Below, piece by piece: positions 42,716-52,543 of a stretch of 64,000 bases of DNA; positions within the stretch are counted from its first letter, which is position 1, and the number at the start of each line of letters is the position of its first letter. The DNA is taken from contig NC_088939.1 in NCBI RefSeq assembly GCF_033473495.1, positions 3,906,001 through 3,970,000 of the forward strand. Reading direction: 5' to 3'. The notes under the pieces were generated by a model. That model saw only the letters and a program-made list of their open reading frames with translations. It was not told where the DNA came from and did no database searches. Made by a program: the position numbers and the translations under genes. The stretch comes from Cercospora beticola. Its lineage: Eukaryota; Ascomycota; Dothideomycetes; Mycosphaerellales; Mycosphaerellaceae.

Positions 42716-43273
42716 CTACTCCGCGCTCTGCTCCTCTTGCGGAGTCTCGTCGGGTCTCAGATTTCGAGAGATGATTTCGACCAAAATTTGCTGCTCATCG
42801 GCTGTAAACCGGTCCTCCACATTTTCAACCATTGGTTGCAGCATCTCTATGCATTGAGGAGCGTAATTGTAAATCATGAGCATCTCGGGCTCAGTAAGAC
42901 ACTTCTTCTCCTGCTCAAGCTCGAACTCCTTCTCAAACTGCTCCTTGGGCATACTTTGCAGTCGTTCATGCCACTCCGCCTCGAGCGAAGTCTGCATGGC
43001 ATCCTCAGCATCACGTGCGAACATCTGGAATGCTGTGCTGCGCGCATCGCCGCTATATGCTGTTGGATTCCTAATGTACGGGTAGTTGCTACTCTTCAGC
43101 TCACGTTCTGTGCGGTCAAGCACACGCATGAAATTCTTTGGTCGAATCGAAGGTTTCTGGCCTTTGGCCTTGTCGTCGGCATCTTCGGCGGCATGTTGTG
43201 CGCGTTTTCGCTCCACCCAATCCAGCACGTCGGCGTTGGACAGCGGGCTGTCTCCTGCGTCGAGGATCTTCAT
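42716..43273 (-). CDS. rpc17: RNA polymerase III subunit RPC9 (C17)
   Basis: 185 residues from MKILDAGDSPLSNADVLDWVERKRAQH. The N-terminal HRDC-like start (LSNADVLDWV) is the signature of Rpc17/CGRP-RCP, and the C-terminal Rpb4-type helical bundle follows (FEKEFELEQEKKCLTEPEMLMIYNYAPQ, MLQPMVENVEDRFTADEQQILVEII). The protein pairs with Rpc25 to form the Pol III stalk, needed for initiation at tRNA and 5S genes. It is close to the 161-residue yeast protein in length. The frame extends upstream of the chosen Met to 43480 but that part overlaps the divergent MRF1 gene and lacks family similarity. The window also contains the start of the Pol III largest subunit. Confidence 0.88.
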   Translation of the reverse strand: MKILDAGDSPLSNADVLDWVERKRAQHAAEDADDKAKGQKPSIRPKNFMRVLDRTERELKSSNYPYIRNPTAYSGDARSTAFQMFARDAEDAMQTSLEAEWHERLQSMPKEQFEKEFELEQEKKCLTEPEMLMIYNYAPQCIEMLQPMVENVEDRFTADEQQILVEIISRNLRPDETPQEEQSAE

Positions 43274-43452
43274 CTTGTTCGGAGTGGTGACGAAGGTGTG
43301 TTGCAAGGTTGACTCCGTCGGCCAGGAATAATTGTCGAGCATGAGCGGGGCCATGGCTCCGAGCTTTTGCGCTAGTGCTGCAGGTACGGAAACGGCCCGC
43401 GCTCCACCTTGCATTCGAAGTTGCGACAGTCGAGCAGAGCTCTTGTGTGCCA
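43274..43452. promoter_or_regulatory. Bidirectional promoter between rpc17 and mrf1
   Basis: 179 bp between divergent start codons, shared by a Pol III subunit gene and a mitochondrial translation factor gene. No TATA box is visible. Confidence 0.55.
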
Positions 43453-44745
43453 ATGTCTTCGTCGTGGATTTGCCAATCATGCCTCCGAGGCTTCACACGG
43501 AACGCTGTTCCTCGACCGAGAAAACATGTCTGGACACGAACGCAAAGCACTTTTGCTACACACGGTAGCATATCACCGGTCCTGCTCAATCGCGCACGAT
43601 TGGTAGCTGCAGAGCACCATAGTCTCACGCACAAGCTCGCCGACGATTACGATGCCAAAGCAGCAAAACGCATGGGCGAGATCGCAGCGACCGCAGCAGC
43701 CATCAAAGAGTATGACAAGGCACAGTCGGCGTTGCAAGAGCTGCAGTCTCTGCTCAAATCATCTGATAAGGAGCTCAGAGAGCTTGCCGAGGACGATGTT
43801 GAGCCAACTCATCAGACCATCCAGAAAGCTGAGACCGACTTGAAGTCGAGTTTAGTACCTGTTCATCCATTCGCGCATCTTCCATGCCTGATCGAAATTC
43901 GACCAGGAGCTGGAGGCGATGAGGCAGGTCTCTTCGCCGGGGACTTACTTCGAATGTATGAAGCCTATTGTGCTCGCGTGGGACTTCGGACGAGTCTTTT
44001 GAAACACGAGACGGGAGATGAGATTGGCGGCGGTACTGGTGTACATCTGCAAGAAGCCGTTCTCGAAGTCGACTCGCCAGGCGCGTACGGGATACTGCGC
44101 TGTGAGGCAGGCGTGCATCGTGTTCAACGGGTGCCAGCAACCGAGACCAAGGGGCGCACCCACACGTCTGCCGCGAGTGTTCTCGTTCTACCTTCAGTAC
44201 CCAATGATAGCGGAGGAGAAGGAGGCGAAAACTCCTTCAACGACCCCAAAAGCGACTACTATGTCAACCCTAGCGATGTCAAGACGGATGTGATGCGCGC
44301 CAGCGGCGCTGGGGGCCAGCATGTCAATAAAACCGAATCAGCGGTCCGTCTGACTCATCTGCCAACGAACATTGTCGTAGCAGTGCAGGAGTCACGCTCC
44401 CAGCACGCAAACCGCGAGCAAGCCTGGCGCATTCTTCGGTCACGTATTGCACAGATGAAGCGGGAAGAGCGGGAAGAAGAACTTATCAAGCTGAGACGAG
44501 GCGCTGGTGCTGGAAAAGTGGGTAGAGAGAACAAGGTCAGAACGTACAACTGGTCACAACAGAGAGTCAGTGATCATCGAAGTGGCTTTGATCTCAGAAA
44601 TCTTGACGATGTTATGGAAGGCGGAGAGGCTTTAGACAAGATCATGGATAGCGTCAGAGTCTGGCAAGCTGAGCAAGAGGTCCTGGGCTTGGTCGCCGAG
44701 GAGGAAGAAAAAGCCAAGCAATCAACGATGAATGGCAAGAAATAA
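43453..44745 (+). CDS. mrf1: Mitochondrial peptide chain release factor 1
   Basis: 430 residues, single exon. The N-terminus (MSSSWICQSCLRGFTRNAVPRPRKHVW) is Arg-rich with few acids, as in a mitochondrial presequence. Release factor landmarks are all present: domain 2 entry EIRPGAGGDEAGLFAGDLLRMY, the stop-codon reading PAT tripeptide in HRVQRVPATETKGRTHTSAAS, the catalytic GGQ loop ASGAGGQHVNKTESAVRLTH, and the C-terminal RTYNWSQQRVSDHRSG. RF1-type PAT indicates reading of UAA/UAG. The Met at 43453 is preferred over the open frame upstream to 43375, which would overlap the promoter of rpc17. Confidence 0.95.
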   Translation: MSSSWICQSCLRGFTRNAVPRPRKHVWTRTQSTFATHGSISPVLLNRARLVAAEHHSLTHKLADDYDAKAAKRMGEIAATAAAIKEYDKAQSALQELQSLLKSSDKELRELAEDDVEPTHQTIQKAETDLKSSLVPVHPFAHLPCLIEIRPGAGGDEAGLFAGDLLRMYEAYCARVGLRTSLLKHETGDEIGGGTGVHLQEAVLEVDSPGAYGILRCEAGVHRVQRVPATETKGRTHTSAASVLVLPSVPNDSGGEGGENSFNDPKSDYYVNPSDVKTDVMRASGAGGQHVNKTESAVRLTHLPTNIVVAVQESRSQHANREQAWRILRSRIAQMKREEREEELIKLRRGAGAGKVGRENKVRTYNWSQQRVSDHRSGFDLRNLDDVMEGGEALDKIMDSVRVWQAEQEVLGLVAEEEEKAKQSTMNGKK

Positions 44746-45778
44746 TGCCCACCGAGGGTTGATTGAGAGCTCATGGCGATGGTCGTGCGGACTGCTGGAA
44801 GCGATTCGCAACACGTCTGAGTGTCATCATCGTGCGCTGTACTAGACGGATGGCCATCCTACCTCTAACGAAGTGCGTACGCTTAAGTGAACGCCTTGGC
44901 ACACCGGAGTTTGATACGAAACACTGCACAATGCAGATACCCGCTCCTGGTATGCACCCGCATATCGTGCTGAGGCGATAGCAGGCCGCAGCTATCGAAG
45001 TTCCTGCCAGGGGCATGAGGGACCACGTTGTGCTCGCAGATGCTTGCTCGCGCTGCTGTCAAAGTGTGCTAGGACACAGCCTTATCTTGTGCTGCATAGC
45101 TGGACAGCATGTAATGCTGCGGCCTGTCATGTATTCGAGCCTCACATTTTATTGCCGCGAATGTGCTGCACGATATGCGAAGTCCGGCATATTTGGAGTG
45201 CCGCTGCACCTCCGGATATGCGAAAACCTGGTATGACCCACTGCAGCGTGCGCAGTCCACCGCGAGACGCCACTAAGTCAGCCGCACAATAACTTGAAAA
45301 TGCTCCATTCACGTATTTTTCTCTCTGCATCCGCACTGCATCTCAGATTTCTGAAACAGCCGCGTATGGATCAAGTCCCGACATAATTGCAAATCACAGG
45401 AGAAGCCGACGCTTGCGAATTGCTCCCGATAAGCCACGAGTGTCTAGACAAAGTCGCTCGCATCAAGGTCGACCTGGATTCGCTGGGGGGCTTTGTTCTT
45501 GTACGTCCCATGGCTTTGACGAGTCCATGAAATTCTGCCGGATCAGGGTCTGCGTCACCACTGTGGGCAACCTCACTGGACTGGCGTTCTCATACTCGTG
45601 CTATCTTGCCTAACCGATGCTTGGGAGCATATGATCAGTCTTGAGGGCACAGAAGGTAGGTGCAGAGGTGACGACGACTTCAACAGAGCGGTCAGTATAA
45701 GACATTTCAGTCATGTAGACCCTCTCACAATGCCTTTCATTCTCTGTTGCTGCAGCACCTCAAGCTCATACCTCCATC
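44746..45778. other. Intergenic, promoter of the ferric reductase gene
   Basis: No gene seen. One GATAAG site (near 45428) is of the kind bound by GATA factors such as the iron regulator SreA, but one copy is not decisive. A direct repeat GATATGCGAA occurs twice within ~55 bp (about 45173 and 45224). Confidence 0.4.
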
Positions 45779-47607
45779 ATGTCTGAATCACAGCATGGAC
45801 CACCTGCGGAAGAAGTTGCCTTGATCGCCCTTTTCAAGGTGTGGCAGAGGAAGAATCAAGACACAGCGAGGTATTTTGGCGTGGCAATCGCTGGACTTAT
45901 GGCCGTGTTCATCATTGCTCACTGGTCACATGAAATCCTTCGAAGATGGGCCGAAACCTCAAGCACGATCCGATCAACATACCGAATGTCATCACTTATT
46001 TCCCAAAGACTTGGTCGAGCAAAGGCGTTTGGGTCTTTCACAATCTGGCCACTGCAGACACTACTTGTTCTGGTATATGTTGGCATCAATGTCACTCTGA
46101 CATTCTACGATCGACCCGATAAAGAGCCGTTGTTGACGATACTTGCGAAGAGGTTCGGCTGGATGTCACTCTGCAACATGTGCCTGACAATCTTCTTGGC
46201 GCTCAAAAACACGCCCCTTTCTCCATTGGCCGGATATTCGTACGACAACCTCAATATACTGCATCGATGCAGCGGCTATACGGTCATTGTATTTATGATT
46301 CTGTACGTGAACCCATCCTCCAAAGGCGAACGTCACTGTGTTCTTCGTTCTGTAGCTGCTACTGTGGCCACAGACTTACCAAAAGTCATCGCCCAATTTT
46401 GAAGTCCTCTACAATAGCATATGCTGACATTGCTTTCACCAGACATGTCATCACTTACGCTGTTGGTCTCGCTGACGCGGGCCATCTTGAGATTCTCGAC
46501 ATGCCTCTCCAGCATGCAGGCATTGTTGCCAGTGTAGCAATGGTCTGTATGTTGTTGACCGCAATCGGTCCGGTTCGGAGGCGCATGTACGAGGCTTTCT
46601 ACGCTTCACATCAGCTACTTGCCGCGACGAGTCTCGTTGCTATGGGCCTACACAGGCCGGAGATCACGCTTAAGGCGTTGATAATTACCATTGTAGCAGC
46701 CGCATTATGGTTCGCGGACAAGTCTCTGCAGCTCACACGATGGCTATATCGCGGAAGGGGAAACTACTGCACATTAGTGCCTCTATCCGATGGAGCAACT
46801 AAGGTGATTTTGTACCGTGGCGTCAAAGCACGGCCTGGTTCTCACGCTTTCATCTGGATTCCCGGCGTGAGACTCTTTCAAAGACATCCTTTCACCCTCG
46901 TGTCTGCGGACCCTGCCATATTCGTCGCCAAAGCACGCGATGGCTTCTCTAGCAGCCTTCACGAGCAAGCATATCGATACCCTGGCTTCAAATTCCGAGC
47001 CTCGATCGAGGGGCCATATGGACAGACCCCGGCCTTGCACAAGTACGACAAGATTGTGCTTGTGGCAGGAGGTAGCGGCGCCACCTTCACTATCGCTTTG
47101 GCTATCCAGTGGGCGAGGAAGCGGCGAACACCAAAAGTTCGCCAAACTCTCGATTTCATCTGGATTGTCAGACATAAAGAAACACAGCAATGGTTCGAGC
47201 ACGAGCTCGCTGCATTGCAAGCGAATTCCAGAGTCAATCTTACTCTGTTTGTCACAAGTCCCACGCAAGGTCGAACCCGAGGGAAGAGCTACGAGTCAAG
47301 CCTGTCGCAGCCAATTTCAACAGCAGATGATGCAGAGAAAGGCTTGGATTTCAAGAGCATTTCGGTCGAGCCTTCCATGTCAACGAGATCGTCGGATACG
47401 ATCCTGCGGCCGGTGACTGAGTACGGTCGGCCTGACATCAATTTAATTCTGGGCAAGAGCGTGGAAGGTCTAGTCGAGAATGACAATGTGCTCGTCGCGG
47501 CTTGTGGCCCGGCTGGCATGTTGACTGATTTGCGAGGAGCCGCTATAGATGTACAGGCTGTTGCAGCGCCCATGATAGACGTGCATTGCGAGGAGTTTTC
47601 TTACTGA
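45779..47607 (+). CDS. Ferric reductase transmembrane component (FRE family)
   Basis: Exons 45779-46302 and 46443-47607 (140-bp intron) give 562 residues. Six or so hydrophobic helices include the heme-ligand pattern ILHRCSGYTVIVFMILHVITYA and, later, LQHAGIVA and YASHQLLAATSL; the intron falls exactly between the heme histidines. The C-terminal flavoreductase has FAD motif FQRHPFTLVS, the substrate-path EGPYGQ, NADPH motif VAGGSGATFTIALA and the terminal ACGPAGM. It should move electrons from NADPH across the plasma membrane to reduce Fe(III) or Cu(II). No signal peptide is evident, and the N-terminal extracellular loop is short, as in filamentous-fungal FREs. Followed closely by a broken membrane-protein gene. 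Confidence 0.92.
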
Positions 47608-47788
47608 GACTGTCGCGATTGCCAAATACAACTAGATGTGCCTTCTTGGGGTAGCGACAAGGGCTTCACTTGCCAGAATTTCATACCTTCCTGTCATTTC
47701 TATCCTCTATCGTCTCAACTCAATGCTCTCGTGCATCATACAACTCTCTTGGTTCATAGTGCGGAGCATTGCATCGCACATCCCCACC

Positions 47789-48694
47789 ATGTCCAACAGC
47801 TCCACCACCGGCCACTCGGCCACAGAAGCCTTCGCGCAAGCTCGTGCCCGCATCAAAGATCGCCTCCAGCGCCAAAGCTTCCTCATGATGATCTACTGGG
47901 GCTGGCAAATGAACAACAGCTTCATCATAATATACACAATGCGCAGCCTCGGTTGGCCCAACGAAATGCAAGCCGGCGGTCCAGGACAATACGAATGGGG
48001 CCGACACTACCACCGATCAGTCCAGAAGTAGGAACGCTGGAGCGGGTTCGCGTGGATGACTCTGTCCCTAGGAGTCGCAAGTTTCATCATCACCCTCATC
48101 GAGCAAGTGCGGAGCACGTTCAACAAGCTGTCTGTGTCGCAGCTGAAAGGCTCTGAGTGGACCAAAGCCGTAATCTGGACAATTTGGTTCCTTTACATTG
48201 CAATTTTGGCCCTGGTGAAAAGAGCGAAGTGGCAAAACGATGCGAAGGATAGCTACAGGGCATGGGAGGTCGTTTACCAAAATCGGACGCGAGTTCAGGT
48301 CTGGCCAGATGAAGATTATTATCCCAGTGTCTCGAACGTCCTCGGTGCCTTCATCATGGCCTTTCCATTCTGGTACTCATTGCCGATAATGTGGAGGCAA
48401 CTGAAGATGGGGACTTTCGAGACAGACCAAACACAGATGGAGCCGAGCGACAATGTTTTGCCGACAAACGATGGCGGAAGCGGTGATCTTGGGCTGACGA
48501 ACGATGGTGGAAGCGATGATCAGAGCAACTTCTTTGCTCGTGACCAGTCGGATGTAAGCTGGTACGGGCCAGATATTGTCGAAAATGAGCCTACGCATCG
48601 CCCCCATGAAGTCGCCGCCGGGGAGTCCACGATGAGCTCGGGGGTATGGAGCGCAGTGGAAAGCCTGCGCTCAGCGCACGGCACTGCAACGTAA
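47789..48694 (+). pseudogene. Orphan membrane protein interrupted by one in-frame TAG
   Basis: From MSNSSTTGHSATEAFAQAR (47789) the frame runs for 80 codons, meets TAG at 48029-48031, and continues without shift as ERWSGFAWMTLSLGVASF... for 220 codons. Hydrophobic segments are spread across both halves (FLMMIYWGWQMNNSFIIIY; WMTLSLGVASFIITLIE; AVIWTIWFLYIAILALV; VLGAFIMAFPFWYSLPIMW), so the two parts look like one four-helix protein with a disordered Asp/Asn-rich tail containing a short repeat (TNDGGSGDLGL, TNDGGSDDQSN). No intron that keeps frame was found. One base change TGG to TAG would explain the break. The family is unknown. Either a nonsense pseudogene or a shorter protein starting at 48056. 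Confidence 0.6.
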
Positions 48695-48702
48695 GTGCTT
48701 CT

Positions 48703-50715
48703 TCAATCTCCCATGACCTTGTCCAATCGCTTATCCATAGCTATTCTCCAGCGAGGGCCGAACTTTTTCATCGACCATACCGTGAGGATCCCGGTAACCC
48801 AAGCAATGATTGCAATGCCGGTAAAGAGCCAACCATCGCCAATACCGTTGATGATGGGTTCGGTCACGATGGCGCCTATGCAAGAGAGGATATTGCGTAC
48901 GAAGTTGTTCAGGGCGATCTGCAAGATTGTCAACATCTGAGGAGTGTGTCAATTCAGTATACATACCCCACTGCTGGCCTTTCTCGGCATGAATTCGGTC
49001 AACATAGTGGTCACTAGTGCGAAGATCAACATACTACCAACACCTAATTATCATGTTAGCTTTGTTTTGTCCACAGAGGATGAAAATTTGCCATACCGAA
49101 GAAGAAGTTGAACACCATTGGAGCGGCAACGTTGACCTGTTTCTCGGCAAACCAACCATATGCAAGCAGACTGGCAGGATAGAGAATAGATCCCAGATAT
49201 GCGTTCTCCTTCATGCGGTCCTCGGGGATGAAGATCAATCTTCCTCGCTCATCATATCTGCCAGCCTTTCTAGCCTCGCGATGCATTATGCGGTCAACCC
49301 AGCGGCCGCCAAACGTTGAAGACAAGAAGTAACCCGCAGAATTTGGTAGGTAAAGACATCCGATAATGATACTGTTGTAGTTGTATGGTGCCTTTGTGAA
49401 TGTCGCTTGCACGGAGATGTTCAGAACATAGAGCGCTCCGAATGTCCACGCCGCGTAGGCCACTAGGATCGCAACGGCTGGGAATTGCATGTATAAGATC
49501 ACGCGGAGAGGGTCGAGGAAGATTCGACGTGCCATGACCAAATATTTCTTGGACTTGACTTTGACGGACTGTGTGGTGGCCATTCGAGAGAGACCGGGTC
49601 GCGGCATGCCCTTCTCGTCTGTCTCTGGTATTGCTTCTTGCTCAGCTTCGAAGGCGAGTGGCTTGCGGCGTCGAAGTGTTTCTGGCAAGGCTCCTACGAC
49701 GAAGAGCCAAAGTAGGCCCCTGAGTGAGAATGAATGTCAGCATGTCTGATAGTTTCCCAGTGTCGTCCTGTGGTAGCTCGACTTACGCAAAGATGGCGAG
49801 GAACCATTGTGCGGATCGCCAGCCCAAAGTCTGAGCAAACACACCACCTAGAATTGGTGATACGAGCGGTCCACACAGCGGTCCTAGATAGAACATTCCC
49901 ATTGCGGCTCCGCGCTCCTTGACTTCCCACACATCTGCAATAGTCCCGCCTCCAACAGCCTGCACGCTAGCAGCAGCACCTCCTGAAAGCATCCTCATCA
50001 CGATGAACATGGCCATACTCGAGCTCACCGCCGCCAAGATGTTGAAGATCAGGAACAGGAAGAACGAAACCACGTAAATGGTCCGGCGTCCTAGAGTCTC
50101 GGAGAAACTGCTCCACCAGAGAGGGAAAATGGACATGGAAAGCATGTACATGGCCACGCTCAAATTGGCAATCGTGGGAGTGCTGTTAAACTCTCTCGTG
50201 ATGTCAACCAAAGCCGGAAGCACGATAGACGAGCCCATAGGTGCTGCAGCACCTGCCAGAGCGACTATTGCAGTGATGGTCCATTTTTGCTTCCGAGAGA
50301 AATCTTGTGCGTTTGTAATTTCTGGAAAGACGCAGAATCTGGCGAGAAGTCCTCGACGCTCGGACCTGGGGACAACAATTGCCTCACGTCTTACAGAGCG
50401 GGTGGAGGAGTGTGCTCGACTGTGATTTCCTCGACTGCGCGAGCGATGGGCCGTTACTTGGGCATCGTGACCTTCTGAAACTGTACGTTGTGAATCCTCA
50501 GATGATCTGGTAGAGGTCGAGAAGTTGCGCCCTAATCTGTCGATCCTCGAAATGTCTTCGCTATCGGATGTTGTGGCTGCCGGGTCTGGTTTTCGAGGGA
50601 GTGCCGTCGAGCTTCCATGTGGGTCGTCTTCACTAAAAGATCGCTCCTCGAACTTCTCCAGGTGTTCGTGGTCTCGATCTGATCTGGGGGGATCTGAGTT
50701 GTGATCTTGGCTCAT
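48703..50715 (-). CDS. MFS transporter, DHA1 family, QDR-like
   Basis: Four exons rebuild a complete transporter. Joins give WFLAIFAGLLWLFVVGALPETLR, NFFFGVGSMLIFALVTTML and KASSGIALNNFVRN, each with GTAAG/GTATG donors. A ~150-residue Ser/Arg/Asp-rich cytosolic N-terminus precedes TM1 (KWTITAIVALAGAAAPMGSS). Motif A is SETLGRRTIYV, motif C-like AGAAAP is in TM1-TM5 region, and the DHA1 signature GTIADVWEVKERGAAMG is in the TM4-TM5 loop. These features match Qdr2/Qdr3-type drug and polyamine exporters. The start at 50715 (MSQDHNSD) is chosen; an in-frame Met at 50820 would add 35 residues. Its 3' end is only 8 bp from that of the convergent broken gene. Confidence 0.9.
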
Positions 50716-51362
50716 TCTTGGCTTGGAGCTGCTCTGGTATGATGTGCTACCCGGACCATGAACTCGAGAAGCAGGGCGATGTTGCAGTGAGCTGTGATTC
50801 GAGAAAATGGCGTAATGCAAGAGAGCCCGCTATTACGGCAAGAAGAGAAAGCGCGAATATGTTTGTTTCCTTACTGAAATTGCTGAAGCAGCTGACGAGA
50901 GACAGAGCTCACGCCGCGAGGAAGCGATACGCAATCGGCAACATTCCTTCGCAAGCAGTACACAGTACTGCGCTATGCCGCGCGCCCAACGAGCTGAGTG
51001 GGCCGTCATGGAGGTGATGACTATGGCACGAAGTTGCCGACTTCCGTTTTGCTTTGTTCGACGCCAACGGCGCCTCCAAGCGAAAAACAGTCACCTTGGC
51101 CGATGCCGGCAGCTGGCGAAATGCACCTCGGCAGGCCTGGTCCGTAGCATTTGGCCAATCCGCGTATTGCTAGATGGCCGACCAAATCCGTTGTCACTCA
51201 GTCCATTGACGGGAGATGTATGGCAGTCGATGAAGGTGCAGCAGTAGTCTTGTTGAAGTCGGATTGCATACGAGTGTCCCATTGTGCCGGGTGCCAAGTC
51301 GATGTCCTAACCAGCGACAGTAGCCTTAGAGCTTGTTAGTGCATTCGTGGTTGCCGTATGTC
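50716..51362. other. Divergent promoter region between the QDR-like transporter and the methyltransferase
   Basis: No gene seen. Two divergent genes share ~650 bp. Confidence 0.4.
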
Positions 51363-52286
51363 ATGAGGAGAAACACCTTCCAGCTCTTGCCACGACACGT
51401 CTGCAGAAGAACGTCCCGTATTCATCAGGCACGCCCGAGGTTCCGCGAAACTGGCAATAGCATCATGGCGGTTCCAGATGCCGCTCGACAGAAACTGCGC
51501 GAGACATTCGAAGGCCGTACTCTTGACAAGCAGCTGAGCGGCTGGGATGAGCTCTGGAAGCAAGAAGTCACGCCGTGGGATCGTGCTGGACCTTCTCAAG
51601 CGCTGGCAGACGCCATCACTGGCAACGCCGACATCTTGGGCGCCCCAATCAAGAACGACCCGAGTAAGCAGCGGAAGAGAGCACTTGTTCCGGGATGCGG
51701 TCGAGGATATGATGTACTTCTGCTGGCGTCTCTTGGCTACGACGTGTACGGCGTGGATGGATCTCAGACCGCCATTGAAGCTGCGCGTAAAATGCAGAAA
51801 GGAGCCGACAAGTCAGCAACGTATCGTGCGCTAGAGACGGAGTTCGGACGTGGTCGGGAAACTTTCGTGGAGAATGACTTCTTCAAGGATGACTTTCTGG
51901 AGACGACAGGGGGCGGGAACTTTGATTTGATCTTCGACTACACGTTCTTGTGTGCACTGCCCCCGCCACTAAGACCTTCTTGGGCCAAAAGGATGAGTGC
52001 GCTCCTTGCACCAGGTGGTCATTTGATCTGTCTAGAGTGGCCGCTGCATAAGCCCCCTCGAGAAGGAGGGCCACCGCATGGGTTATCTGCTGAGCTGTAC
52101 GAGACACTACTGCGCAGACCTGGTCAAGAGGTACAGTACGATGAAAGTGGTAAAATAGCCACGAATGATGCCGAACTAGCAGGCAATGCCTTGGTATGCG
52201 CAAAGCGTTATCGGCCTGAGCGAACACATGAAGCTGGCAAGGATTCAGACTATGTGTCTCTTTGGCAGCATACGAACTCATCTTGA
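51363..52286 (+). CDS. Thiopurine S-methyltransferase-family (TPMT) methyltransferase
   Basis: 307 residues from MRRNTFQLLPRHVCRR at 51363, which has a short Arg-rich, presequence-like leader. The Met at 51465 (MAVPDAARQKLRETF) would give the bare 273-residue enzyme. The TPMT fold is clear: GWDELWKQEVTPWDRAGPSQAL before the Rossmann, SAM motif I ALVPGCGRGYDVLLLAS, motif II YGVDGSQTAIEAA, FDLIFDYTFLCALPP, and LLAPGGHLICLEWP. Family members methylate thiols, thiocyanate, halides or metalloids using S-adenosylmethionine. In fungi, roles in detoxifying thiols or isothiocyanate products are suspected. Lies between two divergent MFS exporters, consistent with but not proving a detoxification function. 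Confidence 0.9.
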   Translation: MRRNTFQLLPRHVCRRTSRIHQARPRFRETGNSIMAVPDAARQKLRETFEGRTLDKQLSGWDELWKQEVTPWDRAGPSQALADAITGNADILGAPIKNDPSKQRKRALVPGCGRGYDVLLLASLGYDVYGVDGSQTAIEAARKMQKGADKSATYRALETEFGRGRETFVENDFFKDDFLETTGGGNFDLIFDYTFLCALPPPLRPSWAKRMSALLAPGGHLICLEWPLHKPPREGGPPHGLSAELYETLLRRPGQEVQYDESGKIATNDAELAGNALVCAKRYRPERTHEAGKDSDYVSLWQHTNSS

Positions 52287-52543
52287 TTGCAAATCACGCC
52301 TGAGAGTCAGAGGGTTAGTGAGCTCTTTCTGCTCTGCCGATCGATACAGTCAACGGCCTCAAAGCAACATGAATATTTGCTGCGATGCATAGTCTATTAA
52401 ACGATGTATGCTCCTTCTGGTCCTTTATCATAACGCTCATCAATCCATCAGGTCTGGCCGCGTATATCGTCGAAGTCGTAACTGGTAATGGACCTGCTGT
52501 GAAATGCTCAAGCCATCGCTATGCCTCCCAATGAATCATGTTA
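52287..52543. other. Convergent 3' intergenic spacer
   Basis: Short gap between convergent gene ends. Nothing else seen. Confidence 0.4.

Noticed and set aside
42716..43480. Longer N-terminus for RPC9 starting at 43480
   Set aside because: The extra 69 residues overlap the divergent mrf1 start and lack similarity to the family, whereas MKILDAGDSPLSNADVLDWV is the expected start.
45160..45240. Repeated GATATGCGAA near 45173 and 45224
   Set aside because: Only two 10-bp copies in ~55 bp. Too little to call a regulatory element.
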